This document shows positions 24,636-31,753 of a stretch of 31,753 nucleotides of DNA, piece after piece. Numbering within the stretch: the stretch's first letter is position 1; every line of letters begins with the position of its first letter. This DNA is from Phycisphaerae bacterium (GTDB lineage: Bacteria > Planctomycetota > Phycisphaerae > UBA1845 > PWPN01), in the NCBI GenBank assembly GCA_035384605.1, contig DAOOIV010000061.1:1-31753 (forward strand). Direction: 5' to 3'. The notes under the pieces were generated by a model that was given only the letters and a program-made list of their open reading frames with translations, ran no database searches and was not told the DNA's origin. Made by a program: the position numbers and the translations under genes.

Positions 24636-26714
24636 GTTGCGGCTTGCTCGCAGGTCGGGGTCGATTACACTAAATAACAACCACAAAACATTGCCGCCGC
24701 AGTTGCGGCTTGCTCGCAGGTCGGGGTCGATTACACTACGTGCAAAGGCTAGCATTCGACATTGAGAGTTGCGGCTTGCTCGCAGGTCGGGGTCGATTAC
24801 ACTCTACCGCTGCTGATCATCGTAGCCCATCGAGTTGCGGCTTGCTCGCAGGTCGGGGTCGATTACACTCGCGGTCTGGATGACCGCAATCCGGGCCGGG
24901 TTGCGGCTTGCTCGCAGGTCGGGGTCGGTTACACTCGCCAGCGTGCTGCTTCGATTGCCTCGGTAGTTGCGGCTTGCTCGCAGGTCGGGGTCGATTACAC
25001 TTGCATTCTGGTCGGCCCTACACGGTCGCTAAGTTGCGGCTTGCTCGCAGGTCGGGGTCGATTACACTATTCGTGGATGAATATCCTGCGCTCGTGGCGT
25101 TGCGGCTTGCTCGCAGGTCGGGGTCGATTACACTAGAATTCAGCCGGCAATCGTCCGGCATAGCGTTGCGGCTTGCTCGCAGGTCGGGGTCGATTACACT
25201 AGACTCGGCCGGCACACCCGGCCAGATATGTTGCGGCTTGCTCGCAGGTCGGGGTCGATTACACTCGAACGAATTCCGGTGTCTGGGCGATATCAGTTGC
25301 GGCTTGCTCGCAGGTCGGGGTCGATTACACTACTCGGTTTCATAGCAGAGACTCCATTGCGGTTGCGGCTTGCTCGCAGGTCGGGGTCGATTACACTAAC
25401 AGGCAGTCGGGCCTGGATCAGAGAGGCGTTGCGGCTTGCTCGCAGGTCGGGGTCGATTACACTGCGGGCCAGATTGGCGCCTACTAGATCAGCGTTGCGG
25501 CTTGCTCGCAGGTCGGGGTCGATTACACTAACAGGCAGTCGGGCCCTGATCAGAGACGCGTTGCGGCTTGCTCGCAGGTCGGGGTCGATTACACTGGTTT
25601 TACTCACAGGGAATGACTTGCGCGGTTGCGGCTTGCTCGCAGGTCGGGGTCGATTACACTCGCGACTCTGCTGCGCCCAGACGGCCTCCCGTTGCGGCTT
25701 GCTCGCAGGTCGGGGTCGATTACACTCGGCGATTGCTGGCCGCCACGAACGTGACGGTTGCGGCTTGCTCGCAGGTCGGGGTCGATTACACTGGGCGGGG
25801 CCAGCGTTTCCCACTCCTGCAAGTTGCGGCTTGCTCGCAGGTCGGGGTCGATTACACTATGATCGGCGCTGGCCATCCGAGGGTCATCGTTGCGGCTTGC
25901 TCGCAGGTCGGGGTCGATTACACTATCATGCAGTGAGGCAGGCCGGAATCGCAGGTTGCGGCTTGCTCGCAGGTCGGGGTCGATTACACTACCGCGCACG
26001 TGCAGCAGGTCCGCCGGGCGTTGCGGCTTGCTCGCAGGTCGGGGTCGATTACACTGCTCAGTACCGCTACTAAGTTCTACTTTTGGTTGCGGCTTGCTCG
26101 CAGGTCGGGGTCGATTACACTCGAAGCAAAAAGACATCCTCACCGTTGGAGGTTGCGGCTTGCTCGCAGGTCGGGGTCGATTACACTGGACCGCCTCGCC
26201 TCAAGCATGGAGCCACCGTTGCGGCTTGCTCGCAGGTCGGGGTCGATTACACTTGTGGGTGGGGTGGTGATATGCTCATGCACGTTGCGGCTTGCTCGCA
26301 GGTCGGGGTCGATTACACTACAATGCCGGGCAGCCCCTTGTAGTCGGTCGTTGCGGCTTGCTCGCAGGTCGGGGTCGATTACACTGTAGGCCGGGTGGCC
26401 TGGATCAATTGGCGCGTTGCGGCTTGCTCGCAGGTCGGGGTCGATTACACTCAGCGTCTTTATCCGCCGCCCCAATGCCTAGTTGCGGCTTGCTCGCAGG
26501 TCGGGGTCGATTACACTCCAACCCCGAGGCCTACCAGGCCGTGCGCGTTGCGGCTTGCTCGCAGGTCGGGGTCGATTACACTTCCCTGTCTGAGTACGGC
26601 GCATCGCTCGGGGTTGCGGCTTGCTCGCAGGTCGGGGTCGATTACACTCGTGGATGGGCTCGAGCGCAAGGTGTCTCTGTTGCGGCTTGCTCGCAGGTCG
26701 GGGTCGATTACACT
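24636..26714 (+). CRISPR. Type II-C CRISPR array, 32 repeats and 31 spacers
   Basis: The 36-bp repeat begins GTTGCGGCTTGCTCGCAGG and ends GTCGATTACACT. I count 32 copies, starting at 24636, 24702, 24768 and so on to 26679. All appear identical except the fifth (24900-24935), which has GGTTACACT instead of GATTACACT. Spacers are almost all 30 bp, with one of 31 (25002) and a few of 29. The GTTG start and TACACT end match type II-C repeats such as that of Neisseria meningitidis in the crRNA sense, so crRNAs are inferred to read on the plus strand, opposite to the cas genes. The anti-repeat of the tracrRNA is on the minus strand, consistent with this. Repeat variation lies toward the left, so the left end is probably oldest and the cas2-proximal end newest. 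Confidence 0.98.
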
Positions 26715-26763
26715 AGTTCCCGCGCAAGCGGTTTGCCGCACAGGACTTAGGCAACGAAGGGGG
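26715..26763. other. Short junction between the last repeat and cas2, possible leader
   Basis: Only 49 bp separate the last repeat from the cas2 stop codon. The segment holds GCGG-TTTG-CCGC, a small hairpin, and no T-run. If new spacers enter at the cas-proximal end, the leader must be this segment plus the 3' end of cas2. Confidence 0.45.
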
Positions 26764-27093
26764 TCAGAAAAGCTCGAGTTGGCACGGCGGATTCTCGGGG
26801 GCCTTGCGCCTTTTTCCCCAGAAAACCCGCATCCGCTCGTACTGTCTCTCCGTGATGAGGAGGACGCGAATCTCGCCATCGGGCGGGACCGCGGCTTCCA
26901 CTCGCTGGACGTGCACATCGGCATTTTCCTGGCTTGCGCAGTGCCGCACGTAGACTGAGTATTGTATTCGCGTAAAGCCATCCTTGAGCAGCCTCTTACG
27001 GAAGATGGCATACTCGCGTCGAGCGGCCTTCGTGTCAACCGGCAAATCGAACATAACCATGAGCCACATGAATCGGTACGCGCTGAGGTTCAT
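26764..27093 (-). CDS. cas2: CRISPR-associated endonuclease Cas2
   Basis: This 109-residue protein has the ferredoxin-like Cas2 fold. The first strand is FMWLMVMFDLPVDT, with the conserved Asp16 that marks the family, then REYAIFRKRLLKDGFTRIQYSVYVRHC and the later strand EIRVLLITERQYERM. It pairs with Cas1 as the spacer-integration complex. Its ATG overlaps the cas1 stop codon as ATGA, so translation is coupled. It is the last gene of the cas9-cas1-cas2 operon; no csn2 or cas4 follows, which fits subtype II-C. The array begins 49 bp further on. Confidence 0.95.
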   Translation of the reverse strand: MNLSAYRFMWLMVMFDLPVDTKAARREYAIFRKRLLKDGFTRIQYSVYVRHCASQENADVHVQRVEAAVPPDGEIRVLLITERQYERMRVFWGKRRKAPENPPCQLELF

Positions 27094-28061
27094 GAGTCAT
27101 TCCTGACTCCAACCGGCAAGTCCAGGCGTCTGCTTTCCCCGCGAAGGCAGGCCACCAACGAAGCCACCGTTCGGTGCAGGCCGACCATGAGCGGTCCCAT
27201 CTGATCGCCGACCTGCACCGTGCGGGTGAGCAGAGCGAGCAGGTGTTTCTTGGCCCGCTGGTCAATCTCCGTGATATTCCAGTCGATCAGGTCACGCACG
27301 CAGGCGTCCACCAGTGGCCGCAGCGGCTCGAGCAGGTCGTCCGCCAGGCAGAAGTTGTTCCCTCTCTGCTTGTGGTGAATGCCAAGAGCTGGTAGCAGGC
27401 CGCCGCCCACGAGCGCGCGGGCCACGGCCGCCCGCATCGCGGCATAGCCGTAGTTCAGCATCCCATTGATCGGATCTTTGCCCTCCGGGCGTCGCCGGAA
27501 CCAGGCCGCTTGTGGGCGGTCGCCCAACCACGCCCCCCAATAAATCTTCGCCGCCTGAGCCTCGACGTTCGATGGATCGCCGGACTTGACCTCGCCCGCC
27601 AGCGCGAGCAGTCTGCCTTGAGAAACCTCGCCTGACGGGAGATTGCGGGCCTGAGCTTTGATTTTGGCGATGACGATTTGCTGCCAGAGCCGCTTGTGCA
27701 GCGGCTTCGACGCCCTGAGCTGATCCTTGATCCGCCAGACCCCCTCCGTGTGGCTGATCATGGGCAATAGGAGGCCGGCTGGCAGGTGGTCCCGGCCGCA
27801 GATTAGCACCCCGCCGCCGAACTCGATGATCCGCGCCAGGGCTGCGTGCGAATACGTGACGCCGGGATGGTCCACAACCACGAGTCCGATATCTTCGCAG
27901 GGGATCGACGCGATTGGGGCCTTCACCGAAGCATCGTGACGTAACAACTGGATCTGATCCAGCTTCACCGCCAGATGCGCGGCCTCGTGCGAGATTTCGA
28001 TGGTGCGCTTGATCACGGCGCGGGCGCCTCCGAATACCATATCGGCGCGCCGGATCGCCAT
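27090..28061 (-). CDS. cas1: CRISPR-associated integrase Cas1 (type II)
   Basis: This 323-residue protein is the spacer integrase. The type II Cas1 signature set is present: Glu167 in GDPSNVEAQAAKIYW, the His pair 229/230 in LGIHHKQRGNNFCLADDLLEPLRPLVD and the following Asp242 and Glu245. These residues hold the divalent metal for integration. The N-terminal beta domain includes RTIEISHEAAHLAVKLDQI, as in other type II Cas1 proteins. It starts 1 bp after the cas9 stop codon and its own stop overlaps cas2. The start at 28061 adds a few residues before the usual N-terminus; Met8 is an alternative. Cas1, Cas2 and Cas9 together are the expected II-C adaptation set. Confidence 0.96.
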   Translation of the reverse strand: MAIRRADMVFGGARAVIKRTIEISHEAAHLAVKLDQIQLLRHDASVKAPIASIPCEDIGLVVVDHPGVTYSHAALARIIEFGGGVLICGRDHLPAGLLLPMISHTEGVWRIKDQLRASKPLHKRLWQQIVIAKIKAQARNLPSGEVSQGRLLALAGEVKSGDPSNVEAQAAKIYWGAWLGDRPQAAWFRRRPEGKDPINGMLNYGYAAMRAAVARALVGGGLLPALGIHHKQRGNNFCLADDLLEPLRPLVDACVRDLIDWNITEIDQRAKKHLLALLTRTVQVGDQMGPLMVGLHRTVASLVACLRGESRRLDLPVGVRNDS

Positions 28062-28062
28062 A

Positions 28063-31000
28063 TCAATCTTTCTCGAGCCGCTTCACGTCGCCAAGAGGCC
28101 CGACCTGAACCTTGTACGGCGGTCGGTCAGGCTCCGGACCGCACAGCCTCAGATCGCCTGGGGTGACGGCCCACCGGTCCTGCTCACTCGCCTTACGTGC
28201 GTCCCAGTGCGGGGCGAAATGGATGCGGCATGAGTTGCCGGCCTTGTCCAGCTTACAGACGACAAAGTACGACGCCGGCTCCTCCGGTCGATCCTTTCGA
28301 CGGGCATAGATCGTCTCGCCCTCGGCGAGAGACATGACGAAAACGCCGTCGTGGTTATCCGACCGGTCCACCGCCGGCCTCGGTTCAGGCCGGGTGCCAT
28401 CCGGATTCCTCGGCGGGTGGAGGCGCCTGGCGGCATCCATCGTCGTGACAACCTCCCCGATCCATTCGGCCACAGCCTGCCCCCCTCGCTGGCGGATTCG
28501 CTCGCGGATTTCGACGTGGTGGTTGTTCCCCCCGATGTAGACTCGCCTGGTCCGGGGATGCGGTGCTCCCGGATTGTCCGGGTCCATGTGCGGAACCGTT
28601 TTGCCACTGGCCGGGTCGCACTGCTTTCGGGGAATAATGACCGGGTCGCTGTTCGTCCGAAGAAGCACCACGCTCTTGATGGGTACCCCGCTGGCCATCG
28701 TGAGCTTGCCCTCCCTGACCAGTTGCTTGATCTGATTGGCTGTGAAGCCGTCAGGGTCGAGCCCATTGGCGCGCAGACACTTGCGGATGCGGTCGCGCAG
28801 GGCACGATCCCGGACGATGCCGCTCTTTTCGGGTGAGGGGTCTTTCATCGCTGAAAGCTGCTTGCGGAGATCCCGCTTCCGGGCGTCCGCTACGCCCGCC
28901 TCATCCAGCCTGACACTTAACTCGTCCCACCCCTCGGGTACGCGCAGATGATTGGGACTCAGGCGATCCACGCTGATCCGATTCGTAAACAGCGTGTCAA
29001 TGCGCTCGGTGCGATGCGACGGTAGCGGCCCGACAACGGGACCGTAATGAGTATCTTCATGCAACGCTCCGACCAGACGCCGCTTCACAGGTCGGTGTGA
29101 GACGATCAGTACACTTGCGGCGCCTCGTTCATCACGCTTCCCCGACGCCAACTCACTCGAATCAAAGCTCTCGTAGACGCGCGAGAGAATCTGCTTGCGG
29201 AAAGAGGGCACGTCGCCCCATGGCGGATCAGTCGGCTTTCGACGCGGCCATTGCCGGTGTTGCTCGTAGTATTCGGCCGCTTGCGCGGCCCACGATGCCA
29301 GCGTATTCTTGATCGTCGGGTCCGTCAGCGCGATCGTGACCGCATCAATTGCATGCTGACGGTGGTCGCCACGGTTTTTCTCGGCGAGCCGCAGCTCTTC
29401 CTCCGCCGTTAGTTCGCCGTGTTTGCTGTCCCTTTGTGGGGGCTTGAGCGTCTCGAAGAGTTGCCAGTCCTTCCGCAGCATCGCGGTAAAACGGCCCATC
29501 GTGAAGAACACCTTCTGAGCGCCCTCCCCATCTCCCCGCTCTGGAAGTCCCCGGCCGTCATATAACGCGTCAGCCAGGTACGCGGCAACCTGCCGAGCCG
29601 CATAGGCCGTATCCGTAAGCTGCGAATTCTTCCACTCCTCGCCTTCCCGGACTTCTCGCGTGAAGTTCTCCCACTTGCGATCAGAATCGCGCTTGTTGAA
29701 ATAGTCGCTCTTCTCAGGCTTGATGTCCTTGAACACCTTCTCCGCGAAGCGGATCCTCTCGTCGAACGCGCTGCCCCACCATTCACGCGGCGTCTGGTTG
29801 GTCTTGCCGCGATTGCACGCCCGATGCACCAGGACTTTGTTGTTCAGCCCGTTGTCACCGCATCGGCTGTAGGGGACGATATGGTCAATCTCCAAATCAT
29901 CGCCCCTCGCAGCGAGAAGGTCGGTCAACCCGCCCTGGCCGCAATAGGGGCACACATTCCTCTGCTGGCGCGCCAGAACGACGCGATCCACGGCTGCACG
30001 CTGCTGACTGAGCGACAGCCTTGCCGCTTCTTCCTCCCCGAATGCGGCCGGGAGGATTTCTTTGATGATGGCTTTGCGGATCTTGTCCCGGTGTCGGTTC
30101 CGGGCGAGAGCTTCGTTGCGCTGACGCTCGGACTGCTTCGTCACCCGGGCCATCTCAATGACAACTCGGTCCGGTTTGCGGCCAAAGCGGCGCAGGTACG
30201 CCACCAAGTGGCGGCGAACCTCGTGGATGGCTTTCCGGACGACTGGATTTGAGAGTGTGGGCGCCGGCGGCAATTCCGGCACGCCCGCGACGATCTGGTG
30301 CTTGCCCAGGCGCATATAGTACCGATCCGCAGCGCTCAGGCCCGGCGCGCCGGTTTCATATCGCCGACGGGCGTGTTGATCGTTTAGTGTCCTGGCATAA
30401 AGCTTGCGCGCTTCCTGTTGCGTTGGCCACCGATTGTTGACTGAGTCGAAGCGGTTCATGATCGGCAGGAGATTCAGGATAGCGCGGCGGGAAAGGTTCA
30501 ACCGCTTCTCAAGCCTGGGGCGGCGCTTCCACGCCTCGACGAGCCGATCCGCAGAGGCCGCGTCCATGGCCCACCATCGTTCGGCCCCCGCTCGGAGCCT
30601 CGCCGCGTCGTCCGCCTGATCGGGGTCGAACTTGAGGACGGCTCGATTCACTGACTCGCGTTGATCCTCTGCCAGTAGCTCCCATTTCGCCTCAGTGAAT
30701 GCGCCATGCACAATCTCACGGTGGAACCAGTCGGTGTTGATCTCGCGGTCTTCGTCGGCCTCGATGTTTAGCTTGACGGTCTTATCGCGAGGCTTAATCC
30801 CCAGGGCTTCCTTGATGTCCGTTACACTGGCCGTGGATTTGGGCTCGGGTCTCCCCCGGGACTTCTTGAACAGCGGCCCCCGGAGTAGCCGTACAACCTT
30901 GTCGCGCTCTTCGGGGGTTAGCGGTCGCTTCGGCTGGCCTTGACGTTCGATGAGGATACTGTTGACTGTCTCGACGACGCGGAAGTAGCTGGCGTGCCGG

Positions 31001-31753
31001 TCGGCGATAGGCGCGCACCGCTCAGTTGGCTCGAGGACGCACCGGCCAAGGGTACCGGTGTCCCAGTACGTCCGGCGCTGTCCGAACAGCAGACCTTGAT
31101 GACGCCAAGTATCCGTCTGGGTGGGATCGTCCAGCGACCGGATCACATCGTCTGTCAACATCGGGCCAAGTTGCGAGTCCTTGAAGGATCGCTGGATTTC
31201 AACAATACGATGGAATTCCCTCCGGATGAGCTCTCGTCCAGCGAATAGCTGCTGATCTTCGGGAATACGGTATTGCCGATTGCGGATCGGCTCGTTCCAT
31301 GTGATACCGTCATGCTCTTGGCGACGTTCATCGATCAAATCCGCCATCAATTGGCCGATGGTCGTGTCCGGGCCCCGGTCTCTCATGAGCTTGTCGAGGC
31401 GGTCCATACCATCTTTGACCTTGCCTTCATTCGGATCGTCCGGGTCGGTGGTGATACCGACGGCCCCGCGGCGCTGCGAGAGGTGGACCACGATGCGTCC
31501 GAACTCGTGCGGCGTCAGTGGGCGCGAAAGGGCCTCGCGTCGCAGATACCACGGGTTGGCCTGAAAGAGCATCTCCAGGTCAGCCGGATCTGTCGGAAGA
31601 AGGCCGGCTTGAGTAAGGAACGACCGCAGGTGACGCTTGCGTGCCGACCGGCGGGCTAGAGTTCGGCGTTGGGATCGCTTTTGCCGGCGGGCTTGGTTCT
31701 TGGGGGCCCCGCGCTTGTCCTCCTGCTCATCCACCCCGGCAGGGAACACGCTG
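28063..31753 (-). CDS. cas9: CRISPR-associated endonuclease Cas9 (type II-C), N-terminus cut by window edge
   Basis: The frame is open to the right edge, so the RuvC-I motif and the first few dozen residues are outside the window. Numbering the visible 1228 residues from the GTG at 31749, an Arg-rich bridge helix is at 17-42 (NQARRQKRSQRRTLARRSAR). RuvC-II is at Glu532 (RVVIEMARV), HNH has Asp622, His623, Asn637 and Asn646 (LEIDHIVPYSR, NNKVLVHRACNRGK), and RuvC-III has His799 and Asp802 (HAIDAVTIA). All visible catalytic residues are intact. CPYC at 600-603 just before the HNH core suggests a metal-binding knuckle. The PAM-interacting C-terminus follows. With the missing start the protein should be about 1260 residues, long for II-C Cas9. 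No GTG, ATG or TTG inside the window should be taken as its start. Confidence 0.97.
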   Translation of the reverse strand, partial: SVFPAGVDEQEDKRGAPKNQARRQKRSQRRTLARRSARKRHLRSFLTQAGLLPTDPADLEMLFQANPWYLRREALSRPLTPHEFGRIVVHLSQRRGAVGITTDPDDPNEGKVKDGMDRLDKLMRDRGPDTTIGQLMADLIDERRQEHDGITWNEPIRNRQYRIPEDQQLFAGRELIRREFHRIVEIQRSFKDSQLGPMLTDDVIRSLDDPTQTDTWRHQGLLFGQRRTYWDTGTLGRCVLEPTERCAPIADRHASYFRVVETVNSILIERQGQPKRPLTPEERDKVVRLLRGPLFKKSRGRPEPKSTASVTDIKEALGIKPRDKTVKLNIEADEDREINTDWFHREIVHGAFTEAKWELLAEDQRESVNRAVLKFDPDQADDAARLRAGAERWWAMDAASADRLVEAWKRRPRLEKRLNLSRRAILNLLPIMNRFDSVNNRWPTQQEARKLYARTLNDQHARRRYETGAPGLSAADRYYMRLGKHQIVAGVPELPPAPTLSNPVVRKAIHEVRRHLVAYLRRFGRKPDRVVIEMARVTKQSERQRNEALARNRHRDKIRKAIIKEILPAAFGEEEAARLSLSQQRAAVDRVVLARQQRNVCPYCGQGGLTDLLAARGDDLEIDHIVPYSRCGDNGLNNKVLVHRACNRGKTNQTPREWWGSAFDERIRFAEKVFKDIKPEKSDYFNKRDSDRKWENFTREVREGEEWKNSQLTDTAYAARQVAAYLADALYDGRGLPERGDGEGAQKVFFTMGRFTAMLRKDWQLFETLKPPQRDSKHGELTAEEELRLAEKNRGDHRQHAIDAVTIALTDPTIKNTLASWAAQAAEYYEQHRQWPRRKPTDPPWGDVPSFRKQILSRVYESFDSSELASGKRDERGAASVLIVSHRPVKRRLVGALHEDTHYGPVVGPLPSHRTERIDTLFTNRISVDRLSPNHLRVPEGWDELSVRLDEAGVADARKRDLRKQLSAMKDPSPEKSGIVRDRALRDRIRKCLRANGLDPDGFTANQIKQLVREGKLTMASGVPIKSVVLLRTNSDPVIIPRKQCDPASGKTVPHMDPDNPGAPHPRTRRVYIGGNNHHVEIRERIRQRGGQAVAEWIGEVVTTMDAARRLHPPRNPDGTRPEPRPAVDRSDNHDGVFVMSLAEGETIYARRKDRPEEPASYFVVCKLDKAGNSCRIHFAPHWDARKASEQDRWAVTPGDLRLCGPEPDRPPYKVQVGPLGDVKRLEKD

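Noticed and set aside
24559..26958. Long open frames through the CRISPR array on both strands, reading as proteins with a 22-residue repeat (RLARRSGSIT, VIDPDLRAS).
   Set aside because: The 66-bp repeat-spacer period is divisible by three and the repeat has no stop in several frames, so frames stay open by construction. They are not genes.

Overview
The window is GC-rich bacterial DNA that most resembles an uncultured member of the Planctomycetota, perhaps a Phycisphaerae-like lineage. The pointers are an exported protein with Cys-rich 'GACC' repeats and dockerin-like DxDGDGDVD loops, a neighbouring PEP-CTERM protein, an isolated GGQ release-factor-like protein, and generous intergenic spacing. 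This taxonomic call is inference; no rRNA or marker gene is present.

Layout, left to right. Bases 1-5100 carry metabolic and envelope genes on the + strand: the 3' part of an extended SDR/thioester-reductase-like protein, xylose isomerase (xylA) behind a near-consensus promoter, an LpxL/HtrB-family acyltransferase with an unusual catalytic motif, and a class I aminotransferase. Bases 5110-8700 (minus) hold two paralogous exported proteins that share an N-terminal module but end in different anchoring modules. Bases 9341-11600 hold a FadR/FCD-type regulator, tRNA-Gln(CTG) and a sugar-phosphate isomerase-like TIM barrel. At 12055-12164 there is a self-contained promoter plus strong terminator (candidate small RNA or attenuated leader), then a TSUP permease, a GNAT acetyltransferase and a small methyltransferase.

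Bases 14789-23426 look like an envelope-stress or efflux module: an OmpR-type response regulator and overlapping histidine kinase, then a MacA-like adaptor, MacB-like ATPase, MacB-like permease and NodT/TolC-like outer-membrane factor. A MNT/HEPN toxin-antitoxin pair lies between the two halves, and its HEPN gene is frameshifted. A dispersed palindromic repeat occurs twice, once intergenically and once inside the coding sequence of the kinase N-terminus.

Bases 24498-31753 are a type II-C CRISPR-Cas locus. cas9 (its N-terminus cut by the window edge), cas1 and cas2 form a tight minus-strand operon, followed by an array of 32 repeats of 36 bp with 31 spacers of 29-31 bp. At the far end of the array, exactly one 66-bp period beyond the first repeat, is a diverged repeat copy that reads on the minus strand as an anti-repeat and runs into an intrinsic terminator with seven U residues. 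I read this as the tracrRNA gene, apparently formed from the terminal repeat unit in place. This is the most interesting structure in the window. Several spacers appear to come from sequences encoding pentapeptide repeats.
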